Assembly (NCBI GenBank): GCA_036874045.1
Contig: CM072335.1
Coordinates: 25,365,501-25,429,500 of the forward strand
DNA length: 64,000 bases
Direction of reading: 5' to 3'
DNA from: Cymodocea nodosa
Lineage: Eukaryota > Streptophyta > Magnoliopsida > Alismatales > Cymodoceaceae
The notes under the pieces are model-generated. The model saw only the letters and a list, made by a program, of their open reading frames with translations, searched no databases and had not been told where the DNA came from. The translations under genes and the position numbers were made by a program. Of this stretch, positions 33,101-43,000 are shown piece after piece. How positions within the stretch are numbered: position 1 is the first letter of the stretch; every line of letters starts with the position of its first letter.

Positions 33101-33423
33101 AGCTTCGCCCTTGAAGCGCTATGGATCATACCACCACCACAACAATTATCCGAATCAAGCGGAACTGATCGGTGATGGTCACTCCCATTCGCATCCGCCT
33201 CTACGGAAAACGGAGAATTCAAATGCATGCTCCTCTGCCGGAAGCTACTGGATCCGGGCCTATCGACATCCACCGCCCCTCCCCCTCTCTCCATCGAGCC
33301 GCCATCAAGCAACGGCACGTGATCGAAAGCATCTTCGCCGGACGACGGTGGATCCTCCGGAAGCAACGAGATCGCTTCACCTCCTCCCCCTTCGTTACCG
33401 AGGACGGGATCTCTCTCCGCCAT
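12132..33423 (-). CDS. TPT/nucleotide-sugar transporter family membrane protein (At1g06470-like), 11 exons
   Basis: Coding exons in order: 33423-32996, 32910-32741, 30654-30569, 30447-30398, 28122-28055, 27962-27862, 27707-27695, 27521-27337, 27132-27046, 17101-17007, 12234-12132. Phases join cleanly to 461 codons. The first ATG (MAERDPVLG) follows an in-frame TAG. Residues 1-120 are a polar Ser/Gly/Asp-rich cytosolic head. Hydrophobic segments follow, starting LLFILIWYTFSTCLTLYNKE, with conserved TPT stretches NTVHFTLQAVLSK, LDINLSNASLVFISVTFATM, GFRWCMTQ, TSAVTVTIAGVVKE and FTWLKATGLVLIIVGVSLFNW. The family exchanges nucleotide sugars or sugar phosphates in Golgi or plastid membranes; this branch has no firmly known substrate. 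Exon 7 is only 13 nt, and intron 6 has a GC donor (CAG|GCATGC). Introns 9 (9.9 kb) and 10 (4.8 kb) carry transposons. It is divergent from POLD3. Confidence 0.93.
14830..15400 (+). mobile_element. Decayed hAT transposase BED-finger remnant
   Basis: Read in the plus frame, the text gives a segment resembling the N-terminal BED zinc finger of plant hAT transposases: a basic stretch, then AICKYSENRMRGGGITQFKK and H. In intact hAT proteins the finger reads CxxC before MxGGGITxFKxHL. Here the second Cys is Ser and stops follow. Downstream text is Lys/Glu-rich and broken. No inverted ends were found, so the limits are approximate. It lies inside transporter intron 10 and cannot encode a working transposase. 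Confidence 0.5.
15726..15850 (-). mobile_element. RTE-type LINE 3' end, minus orientation
   Basis: An ACAACAAC run followed by a degraded CATAATG..GAGTTGGCCATATAAAT motif matches, in reverse complement, the 3' terminus shared by the RTE copies in this window (GACCCCACATAATGGGAT ending in a TTG/TTGT tail). Only the 3' end survives, as expected for 5'-truncated LINE insertions. Confidence 0.6.
17540..18200 (+). mobile_element. RTE-type LINE endonuclease region, decayed
   Basis: A frame with stops reads LFIGGDLNRN, then text aligned to LLDFxxAYDLLIAN, FKKRxxHLITFKS and, near 18158, the WWWNKE motif. These are typical of the apurinic endonuclease domain and linker of plant RTE elements. It is co-linear with the second copy at 47030-48580. 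It is cut by unrelated DNA from about 18290 and resumes near 18825. Confidence 0.72.
18201..18824. other. Unassigned DNA inside an RTE remnant
   Basis: This stretch separates two co-linear pieces of one plus-oriented RTE copy, so it is either diverged element sequence or an insertion. No terminal repeats or coding frame were recognised. Confidence 0.35.
18825..19118 (+). mobile_element. RTE-type LINE, C-terminal part of reverse transcriptase protein
   Basis: Broken frame with IKVDWIQ.KICMLCDKRIS and LKLKEKYIKLL, matching the post-RT region of plant RTE proteins (GWxKWRxAxGVLCDRRxPLKLKGKFY). The same reading continues on the far side of a Harbinger-like insertion at 22389, so the two pieces were once one element. 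Confidence 0.75.
19119..22385. mobile_element. PIF/Harbinger-like DNA transposon, 3.27 kb, non-autonomous
   Basis: Perfect 17-bp terminal inverted repeats, GGGGGTGTTTGTACCTC at the left and its reverse complement at the right, flanked by a TAA target duplication (19116-19118 and 22386-22388). A 3-bp T-A duplication and G-rich TGTTTG ends are diagnostic of PIF/Harbinger. Similarity of the ends continues inward (AAAATGA-type text). No DDE transposase or Myb-like ORF is visible; a 166-codon frame at 20710-21210 is unlike either. A 138-bp tandem array lies inside. It is inserted in an RTE remnant. Confidence 0.85.
19674..20150. repeat. 138-bp tandem repeat array inside the Harbinger-like element
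   Basis: About 3.5 diverged copies. The marker AGAACTTAAATGTTCA starts at 19674, 19812 and 19950, with a weaker copy at 20087. Each unit contains several short direct sub-repeats of the type TAAGATAACTGTTCGAGTT. Internal minisatellites are common in non-autonomous DNA transposons. Confidence 0.8.
22389..22700 (+). mobile_element. RTE-type LINE, C-terminal end (continuation of 18825-19118)
   Basis: Resumes right after the TAA duplication with MLSDNPTRDKLKIDFKL and later a Lys-rich broken frame, matching the RTE C terminus (MLRWMCGNTRKDRIRN...). Together with 18825-19118 it reconstitutes one contiguous, though stop-ridden, stretch. Confidence 0.72.
22868..23860 (-). mobile_element. RTE-type LINE, RT domain to 3' end, minus orientation
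   Basis: The plus strand begins ACAACAACAA then CATAATCCCATTATGTGGGG, the reverse complement of the RTE 3' terminus. Further right, the minus strand reads YQGSFLSSYLFILVLDE and then WCMLFFDDSFS. These are the LHQGSxLSPYLF and FADD motifs of the reverse transcriptase, with the first Asp-flanking positions mutated and stops present. It is a 5'-truncated, inactive copy. Confidence 0.8.
23880..24300 (+). mobile_element. RTE-type LINE 3' end, plus orientation
   Basis: Text corresponds to the RTE C terminus (RWMNNNTIIDRLKNDFIRNK, then KENRL and a final GACTCTACATAATGGGATTA motif). It abuts the minus-oriented copy at 22868-23860, so two copies meet with opposite polarity. Confidence 0.72.
24357..25311. 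mobile_element. Degenerate PIF/Harbinger-like MITE, 955 bp
   Basis: Flanked by TTA on both sides (24354-24356 and 25312-25314). The right end in reverse complement, TGGGGGGTTTGTGAGACC, matches the left end AGATCTGTTTGTACAC imperfectly. Similarity continues inward over AAATGATAGGAAA-type text. The interior is almost pure A and T with no coding frame. The size is close to the 960-bp element in POLD3 intron 3. Confidence 0.6.
27695..27707 (-). other. 13-nt micro-exon (exon 7 of the transporter gene)
   Basis: Thirteen bases (AAAGATACTTACG) flanked by GAAG and GTATGT. They encode KDTY plus the first base of a Gly codon and restore phase between exon 6 (ending LLQ) and exon 8 (starting LKNPITL). 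Without it the two exons would be out of frame. The Arabidopsis homologue has KETFG at this position. Confidence 0.82.
28180..30397 (-). other. Intron 4 of the transporter gene (28123-30397), mostly unrecognised
   Basis: Non-coding DNA with one small RTE 3' end at 29136-29215. No other element ends or RNA gene recognised. Confidence 0.45.
29136..29215 (-). mobile_element. RTE-type LINE 3' terminus, minus orientation
   Basis: GAACAACAATAGTCTGAACC followed by CATAATCACACCATGTAGAG is a diverged copy of the shared RTE 3' end in reverse complement. Only the last 80 or so bases are recognisable. Confidence 0.6.
31400..31960. other. GC-richer, purine-biased island in transporter intron 3
   Basis: This stretch lies in intron 3 (30655-32740). 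It is clearly richer in GC than the rest of the intron. It has open frames on the minus strand (31515-31913 and 31630-31941) of Pro/Ser/Thr-rich, low-complexity type, with no recognised domain. It could be a captured gene piece or transposon leader. I do not call it coding. Confidence 0.35.
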
Positions 33424-36400
33424 CTACACCGCTAGCTCAGCATTTGCAGGAGCAGATCGAGATCGGGCTGTGGTGGTGGTAGAGGAGGAGGATATCGGTA
33501 TTCGATTGATTGTCAAGCAGGTAGGTGGAGGTTGGTGGTTCGAAGATCTGGACGGAGACACGCTCTGGCTCGATTTGGAACGAATCTATTCGTTGTGGAG
33601 ATCATTCGAGGTGAGGAGAGGTAGTTCGTTTCGCTTCCCGAGAGTGTTGCGTACAGCGTTTGCCGCGTCCTGTCAATTAATTGCACGAGAAATTGCAGCG
33701 TCTACGAAATTATATTCTTCAATGTCTTATTTGAAATAATTACGAAATGCAAGTTTGCGCCTGAACCTATCAATTAAACCCAAATCCTTTTGGCATTCCC
33801 ATACATGTGTTGAATCTAACTTATTCTCAAGAACAGCGGGTAAATTTTGACTTGACCCAACAATTAAACGATTTAGGTATACGTTCAGTGTTTGAACATG
33901 CTAAGACGCGACGTGCTCGTTCATGCATTTTTGAAAAAAAGGTCTGCCCAACATTTTTTTTGTGGTCGGCACAAGAAGTCTATCATCTTGATATTATTAT
34001 ATGAAATATGCCTAGGGTCGGTCAACCGAACCATACCATGCGTTCTGGACGATGTTCATCCACTTTTATCTGAGAAATTATCAATTGCAATCGTGGACCA
34101 CAAACCTGTTTTCTGTTGTTTATTACGGTCCATTACTGTCATGGACCGTAACTTGGTTTTGTATTGTTTTAGTGATGGATTTAATCGAAAAATCAATGTT
34201 TGGGTTAATAATATGGACCGTGATGGGACATCTACACTGAAAATAATCCAAGCAATCCATACAGACGTGTAAGTCATGCACACACCACCTTTGCATTCGA
34301 TACAGACGTGGTGATAAGGCAAGAGACGGGCATTCAATCGATGGATCAATCTTTCTTTGACAACCAACCAAATGGTTTGCCCACTAGAGATTGTGATCAA
34401 CTCGTGTTTTTGTATTTTTCACTGCACCGCAAAAATACAAGATAAAAAGAAACACGCTCGTCAATCTCGCGTCGCAAAGGAGTTCCATTTGATCTTATTC
34501 TACGAGAGAGTAATAAGATGCGTTATCAAGAGCATTAATAGGACGTGGATAACCATGCATTTATGTGCCTGTCAAGTTGGGCTTCATCAATCTTCGTTAT
34601 ATGTTTCTTTTAGTACAGAAGCACATTGACTAATGATAATTAGTTGACGTCCATTCAAAAAAATGTTTGATTAACTTGAATTTCAATTACTTTGATTTGA
34701 ATTTATTTAATGAAATATTCATTTGTATTCTATTAAAATGTGTAGATTTTTTTTTACAAAAAGTTAGAAAATATAAGAATTAGAAAATCAATAAAATTGA
34801 AAAAAATAAAAAGTCAAAAAAGTAAAATTTAAAGTTATTTATGTAACAATCGAAAAATTAGAAATTTTGTGTATTTTAAGGTTTCAATAAATAAATTAAA
34901 TTTTAATATATATTATTGACTCCATAATAAATCATAAACTATTAATAATTAAATAGATTATAATATTATAATGATCATATAAATCGTCACGTAATTATTA
35001 ACATATAATAAATAATAAATATTATATAAATATCAACATGATTATGATAATTTGAAATACAATAATAAATAAATAAATAATTGTGTGCATATCTATAATT
35101 ATAACATATATAAATAATGATAATGATAATTATAATTATAATACATTATTTTTAATTATTAATTATAAATATTGATATCTACTATATTACTATTTATATT
35201 ACTTTGCACATATTATAAATATTTATATATATCATATAATATTACTTTATGCGAATTATAAATATTTATATCATATAATATTTAAATACTATGATGATAT
35301 TTATTATATATTAATATATGCATTATATTAACATATATGAAAGAATTTCCAATGTTTTTTGACTTACGAAAATAGTTTGCCAATTGAATTGGTTTTTTTT
35401 TTCTATATTGAAAATTTTAAAATAAATTCTTAATCTTTTATACAATACAAATACTAGGAATGTTAGTAAAACTTTTCAAAATTTTAAATTTCAATTTTTT
35501 TTGATGAAATAAACTCTTTCGAATGGTGACGTTGTGAAATTATTGTTATAATTAATACCAATTTGAGCAAAATCAAATGATAACATAAAATTGACGAATA
35601 ATTGAATTCATGATTATTTTATTTTGGCAAAGGTATACTTGATAAATTTATAATAATTCACTGAAATTAGACAACATTCGTTATTCAAATTATTCACTTC
35701 AACCTCACATTAATAATATTGTTACAATAAAAATCTCAAAACTTACATGGATTCTTGAATTTAAACTCGTGTTTTAGAGATAACTATGTATACACTAACA
35801 AGAGATGTATAGATTCTCGAGAAAGAAAAACTAACCTATGTATACTTGGATTTTAATTTAATGATCCAAAGAGAATAGTTATAATAAAATCCATATGGGA
35901 TACGGGTAAGTAAATTATTCTATTTTTTACGTTACATTGAAAAAAAAAGTTTTCCAAAGGAAATCAAAATGAAATAATTTTAAAAAAATTATCTTTGAAC
36001 TGACCATGAAAATTTCATTTCGTACATGTCAAAATATGAATTAGTAACTACACCTAAATTTCATTTTAAACCATTTATTTATGCAGTTAGAAGAAATTGA
36101 CTAGGTTTACCATAGAACCTAGAAATCAATTTAAGGTTTACAATTATTCAAATCAAAAACAAGTTTGCCTTTTTTTTTCTGGAATCGGACAATGTTGTGT
36201 AACCGTTGAAATGAAGTCCAATAATAGATAAAATAATTAATTATTCATTAATTACGAGAAAAAGTCCTAAATTCAATTGAAGTAAAAAATACCATCAAAC
36301 ATTTTAAAATATTATACATGTCAGCTTTACATCATAAAATTTCTACATGTTAGCTTTAATAACATCAATCTTTTATCAGATTTAAATATTAGAAAATATG

Positions 36401-36746
36401 AAAATAATATCATTATTGAACATATTTTATCTTTGTTAATCATACGAGCAAAAATATTCGGTAGAGAGTTTATACTCGATAAAATAGCAAAAAATAGGAA
36501 GTTAAACAAAATTGAAAAATAGATTGTTTATATATGTCTAAAGGGGAAAATAAATTTTTTACCTTTTTTTCATATAAAAGGAACATCTTTCTTATTTTTT
36601 TTATCAGAGTTTCTCTCAACCTAATCAAAATTATCATGCCAATTTTTTACCTAACGATAAAAAATTCGAGAAAAATGAGAGGAATAATAATAATAAAGAA
36701 AAAAGAAATACAAAATGAAAATAAAATAAATAATATGATATAATAA
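33424..36746. other. Divergent intergenic region: transporter promoter side and AT-rich core
   Basis: 33424-33740 is GC-rich and likely holds the transporter 5' UTR and core promoter on the minus strand. 33740-34640 is mixed DNA with short open frames and no recognised domain. 34640-36740 is very AT-rich with no coding potential and no element ends that I could pair. Confidence 0.5.
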
Positions 36747-36826
36747 GTGACGACTTTATTTACAACCTCTGCCTTTGACTTTCTCCCTCCACGAGGCGAA
36801 AACTCGAGCGGGAGTTACGGTGCTAG

Positions 36827-36848
36827 GCGGGAGAAGGTGCTTTCCCGC
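36827..36848 (+). promoter_or_regulatory. E2F-type sites upstream of POLD3
   Basis: TTTCCCGC at 36841-36848 is an exact match to the plant E2F consensus TTTSSCGS. GGCGGGAG at 36827-36834 is a one-base miss in the opposite orientation. Both lie about 190 bp upstream of the POLD3 ATG in a GC-rich island. E2F control at the G1/S transition is established for plant replication genes, so the site fits the gene; binding is inferred. Confidence 0.65.
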
Positions 36849-36939
36849 GTCTTGCCGTCCAGCGTCCTTATCGTAACCTCAGCTATTTCTTCTTCCTCGT
36901 GCGATTCCCGTACCATCATCCCAGGCGATAGCGGCGGAA

Positions 36940-37001
36940 GAGCATCGAATCACGACTGATTGCGGCGGACGAGCATCGAATCAGGGCTGATTGCGGCGGT
37001 G
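36940..37001 (+). repeat. 31-bp tandem duplication in the POLD3 leader
   Basis: GAGCATCGAATCACGACTGA and the next 11 bases (36940-36970) are repeated immediately at 36971-37001 with only a few changes. The repeat ends 29 bp before the POLD3 ATG and so probably lies in the 5' UTR. Confidence 0.85.
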
Positions 37002-37030
37002 GAGTACATCAGCTAGTGCTGGCATAATTA

Positions 37031-40000
37031 ATGGCCAGATTTGAAACCCTAGACGTTCTCGGAGAGATAAAGTTGCTCGTCCTGGACAAGCTTCAAGTGG
37101 TGTGACCGAAGTCACTCTCTTTTTTAATTTAACAGATGCAGCGATTTTCATGATTCTCAGATGCATATGTCAATGCCATTCTTCCATTTTAATGCTCGTG
37201 TGTGTTGAGACAGGGGTTGAATGGATCTCGTTTTTGCCGATGATTTGTTCCGTTCAGATTGTTGCTTATTGCGAAGAAATTTCGGTTTTAGTTTCCGGCG
37301 TTGCCCTACAAAATACTCGAATATAATAAGTATATAACAGAGAAAGTTGATCGCTGTTGCTTTACATGCTTGTCTTATGGTTTTTATTTCACTGGATGAA
37401 CCAAAGAAGTTTGCTTATTGCTAAATCATTGCTACGCTGGTGATTAAGAAAAATATTTATTTTTTATGGTGCAAAAACGTTCTGAACTGGTATTCAAATC
37501 AGCTCCAATGCTTAAGCTCCTCAATTCAGTATTCTAGTTCTTTGTATGTTGGCCGGATTGATTTCTCTGAGTTGAATATGCTGTTCTTCAAGTGTTTTAT
37601 CCATGACTTCAACTAACCAGTTTGATATTAATTATTAATGTCTAGGTTTCTTACAAGTGGCTTAGTCGTAATTTTTCAATCTCATCAAATGGCGCTAAGA
37701 GGTAAGCGTATATCATGGAAAAAGACAATCTTAGTATTTACTTTTTATTAATAAATTATAAACTTATAAATATTTCTGTGTTTAGGTTGCTTCAGGATTT
37801 CGTTGAGAAGCATGGAAATGGATTGGAAATTGTATATACGTTGTCTGGATGGTTGAATAGTAATCCCAAGGCTTACCACGTAAGTCTTGTTCCAGGAATA
37901 AAGCTCTCAGGTATGAGCTAAAGTAATCTTCTTTATGAAAACCCGTAAACCTTTTTCTTGTGATGTTTGCCTTAGTTACAACATTTAAGATATAGACAAC
38001 TCTATAGATTGATAAAAAGAAAATGTGATGCATGAGATTACAGCCAATATGGGGTCTAATTTTTAGCCTTCTGGTAAATGGCGAGACTGTTGCTGGGGCT
38101 CAAAACATGTGACCTTTGGGTATCATGGTGGACCAACTTTACTATTGCACCAATGTCACCTTTTAACTCTATAGATTGATATATTCATTAATTATAACCA
38201 AGCATTTACTTTTTAAAATATTGAGTTTTCACATATATTTGTTTTTGTGTGTTTGCTGGGTTTGTCCTTGTCATTTCGGAGGCATTGTTTCATTTGTTTA
38301 CATGTGTAAAATGGTGTTCTTTCCAATGTTTTGTTGCATATCTGTTTCCCACTTTTTATGTAATACTTGATTATAGTTTCAATGCTTGGTCAGAGAACTT
38401 ATTTTAGGCCTTAAAATCAAATTCAAAAAAATTAGTTAATCCCTCCTATGATTTTCCCTCCCTCCATTCTCATTATCCAATCATATAGAATGAAGTTTGA
38501 ATTTGATAAGTTATCTGGATTGTCTTGGTTTATCATTGAACTGGGCAATATTTGATATGTATATTAAGATTAGCCACTTCATTATGCTGTGAGCCTGCAT
38601 TATCTCACGTTAGCATCCCTAATTAGTGGACATCATACTATCCTGCATGTGACATTCGGAACATTTAGTGTGTCATGCACATTATTGTTTTGAAATATCA
38701 GTTGTACATTTTTTTATTACCATTCTTTGTTTCTTAACCATTTCCATTCTATATGAATATAACACTTATTTTTTAAAATGCAGTAACTGTTCCTAAAAAC
38801 ATTATCTAATTAAAGTAATTCATATGATACAAAACTGTATATTTATTTTTTCAAGAGAAGGGGATAGAATATTCACCAATTGCATTAATAAACTTTTAAA
38901 ATTCATTTGATCTTACTTGAAGAATCCAAGTTACATTTAGGGGGGGTTTGTGCACCTGGAATTTGAATTCCGCAGAATTTGAATTCTAACGGAATTTGAA
39001 TTCTACAGAATTTGACGGAAAGAATTCAAAATCTAGGTGTTTGTGCACGTTCAGGAATTTGACGGAAATTGAATTCCAGGTGTTTGTGCACATGACAGAA
39101 TTGGAGGGAATTGAATAAAATTGATTTTTAATAAAATTAAGTATTGACTTAAAATAATTAGTGAAAATGTAATTAATTTATTAATGAATTGTTGACATTA
39201 ATAAATGAATATATTATTAAAATAAATGTTTATATATCATTTATCATTATATAAAATAAATCAAAAATTACAAAAATTGATAACTTTTTAGTTATAATAC
39301 ATGTTTAAAACAACAAAAGGTTAATTATAAATTTTATATTCCTTGTAATGTAATAATAAATAACTTTTATAAAAATATAATTATTATGAAGTGAATAAAT
39401 GAAAGTAAATAATAAATAATTATTGAAATACTTTGATTATAAAAAAATATAATTCTAAACATTTTTTAGCCATAAATGACTTTTAAGACTTCGTTTGTGT
39501 TAGTCACAGAAAGTTAGGAAAATTATATGGTTTTTGAAAATTTGATATTATATATTAAATAATATAATATAATAAATAAAATAATAATAATAATTGAATT
39601 AAATAATATTTATGATTTTAATATTATAAAATTAAATAATATTAATAATAATAAAATAATTAATTAAATAAAAAATATTAACAATATATACTTCAACAGG
39701 GGAGGGTAAGCGTTGAGCGATCTTTTGGAAAATGAATTCCGACCTTTTAGGTTGGGAATTCATTTTCCCAACCTTTACACATGATTGGAATTCAAATTCC
39801 TTGGGAATTTGAATTCCAAAATGCACAAACACCTCATGACTCGGAATCTGATGAAAAAAATTTTCAATTCCGTCAGATTCTGAGTGCACAAACCCCCCCT
39901 TATGGATATTAATGGATTGTTGTCGTGATATGCTCTTGCCCAATTGTTATTTAGTTCATCAGCTATTGAAGAATCCAAGTTACATTTAGAGAAGTCAAAA

Positions 40001-43000
40001 TGATTCCCATTGACATATATGTTAGATTGCAAACAGAATTTATTAGAAATGCAACAGAATAATCAGGCTACATTGTGCCTTACCCATTCAGCTACATAAC
40101 TTTTTATAATGCAACTTTGCCAAGTAGTATTAGGTATGGGTGTATATTTAGAATTTTTAGAGTTGTAATTTTTCAAAAAGATTCAGTCAGAAGAGTGAAA
40201 ACTGCAGCCTCATTTACTGTAGCTTGCTACTGTAAAATGAATTGCAACCACTGTACTGTAGCAGTGGTTGGCACCTGTCACCACTGCAGAAAGTTTGACC
40301 CTTGAAATAATACAATGTTTCTTGTTGGATGGGTGTACCTTTCTGTCTATCATTAGGTCCTTTCTTTGTTTCTATCATTTACTCCTATATGCTAGACCAA
40401 CCTTCACAGCCCAAACTTTTCTATTATTCTCCATGCACCGAACATTCTTCTTTTTTTGTTTGGAGTTGGAACCTCAAGAGGGACAAAACCTCCTCTATGT
40501 CAGTGAGAGCATCCAAAGAGCCAAAGATTTTGAAAGGTCCTCCAACAAACCAAAGAATCATAACATTTGTTTGGATTTAGTTGGGGTTTCAAAGAAAACA
40601 AAAGGTGCATGTGGTTTTGGGATTGAAGGTCTCATAGGAAGTGGGTGAAAAGAAAGGGTTGTGTAATAGAGGGCAAAACAAAATGGTTATACCAGTCAAA
40701 ATGTCATTTATCAAAAATGTTTCACATATTTGGGGGGGATGGATGCATGACTTCAAAGTTCAGGGTATCAGATGGAAAATCATATAATTGATGGTAAACT
40801 GCAATTTCTGTGTATCAATTTCAGTAATCCACCTATTTTTCATACGTTCCTGTTCCTACCATGCCTAACAGTTGTAGTCTATCATATTTATTGAGGTTCC
40901 ATCGTGATGTAGAGGCCAAAAAGGAATTCAAGGGTAACTGTTCAGTTCAAGTGTACAGTGTCCAAGCATGCATGCCAAAGGATGCTGCTGTTCTCTGGAG
41001 TATTGAATTTACACAGGCAGAAGAACTCTTTGATCAGCCTTCAACCATTGACAATTGCTTAAGAGATAATAGGTAGTACTTTCTCATTCATGGTTTGATA
41101 AATTGGCATTCATTTGGTTTTCTTTCTTGCAAATCAATCAAAAATTAAAGTTTCTTCTCTGTATGCATCCTGGAATTTCTACCTACATTGTAGTGTACAT
41201 ACGTTTTATTTAACAGTATGAGACATGCATAAATAATATTGAAGATACATAAACTCTTGCTCCCTCAGATTCTGTGCAATTGCCAACTCATCTGTCAAGC
41301 GCAATGGAATTGCTTCATTTGGTTCTAATTGTCCCAAGAATGGACTTGGATCCCAGGTGTTTTCCAAAACCAATGGGGTCCTACAAAATGCACGTGTTCA
41401 ACAAAATCAAGCAAAAATTCCAGCACCACTTTCTACAGTTGCCACTTCAGTGGTCAAAGCTGCTTCTGAAATCAATGCTCAATCTGTCAAACCATCTGCT
41501 AATAAGGAAACAGGTACTTCTAAGAAATCTAAACTTCTGAAGGATGAGGTTGTGACAGCAACTGAGGGGTCATTGGCTAACATATGGGGTCACACATCGA
41601 CTAAGTTGAAGCCCCCAAGTCCTGCTCTAGGCGTTGCTTGTAAGTAGTTAGTATATGAAAAATACTTATTCGCCTTCACTCATTTGATTTTAAATTGACT
41701 GAACATAATGCTATTTGCAGATTGAATCTGATTTTGTTTTCTCTTGTCTTAAAATATTTTTCAGCAATGGAACAAGATTCAACAAAAGTTGACGATGAGG
41801 AGCAAGATATTAATTTTAGAAGGGAGCCTAATGGATGCAGTGGCAGGAAGAGGAAGGTTGTCATTGATTTTTCGGACGATGAAGATGATGAAAATCTTGT
41901 CAATCTGACTTCACCAGAACTTCCAAATCAACAGCTTATTTCAGGCTCCTCACATAATGATGTCCACTTAAGAACTGAGAAAAATATTACTGATAATGAG
42001 ACAATCAAAACAAATGAGTTGGGAGCCAAGGAAATAAAAGTAGACCAGAATTCCAGCGTAGCAAAGAAAGGTAACATGGTACATGCTGGCATCAATAAGG
42101 CCATCGACACATCAGATGCAGAGAATAAAATGAACAAGAATAATGTAGCAGCTGAATCATCCTTTCTACCAAAAAGGAAAAAAGTACTAAAAACCCGAAT
42201 TGATGAGAGAGGAAGAGAAGGTATTAACTACCCTTTCCTTCTTTGTTGGCAACTCATCTTGGAAATTAGCTTGATAATCCCATGCTAGGAGGTAACTCAT
42301 GGGCATTTTGTAATATTGGGTAGGTATTTGCTTAATGTAATTTTGATGATAAAATCTATTGTGATTTGTGAATGTAATGATGCAAAGAATGATTTTCACA
42401 TGTATATATAAGTTACATTAAATAAGATACAAAAGAAGATTTAGACGACTAAACAAGGTACAAAAGAAGATGAAGTTGATCAAGTCTGAAATAAAATTAA
42501 GAAGTTGGAGGAAATTGACAAAGACTTTGGACTCACGTTACAAGTATAGTATCTACATTTTTAACAATTGAGGCAATTTTTTATTGAGTCTTAAGTCAAA
42601 ATGTAAATCTCCAAGAGGTTCTCATCCATACATGCACATTAGATTTTTCACTTGTTTTTATATCTTAGTGTGATGTATAAAATGCATATATCATATTCAT
42701 ACAACAATTTGAGCCATAATCCACTATGTGAAGTTAGTTATATGAATCTTTTTCTTTCATGCATTTCTATCTTTAGTTACTGAGTAGTTTTATGTCTACT
42801 TTTTTTTTTGCACTAATTAATTCTCCTTTCCTAATTGGTGCATTATTTGGTATTCTAAAATCAAATCAGTTAAGTTGGTTTTTTCTTATATTTAATTGAT
42901 GCAACTGTTACTCTATTCTTAATAAAATTATTTTTTAGCTTATCCATTATTAGTATTATCTCTCATCAATTGAAGTATATGTATCTTATTAATACTAACT

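Noticed and set aside
33111-33739. Plus-strand frames opposite transporter exon 1
   Set aside because: Antisense shadows of GC-rich coding and leader sequence.
34052-34629. Overlapping frames on both strands in the divergent intergenic region
   Set aside because: Mutually overlapping, no domain, no splice context.
37481-37520. tRNA-like B box text near TTCAAATC in POLD3 intron 1
   Set aside because: No matching A box or cloverleaf arms; no tRNA was found anywhere in the window.
41676-42137. Minus-strand frames opposite POLD3 exon 6
   Set aside because: Shadows of the polar, repetitive POLD3 coding sequence.
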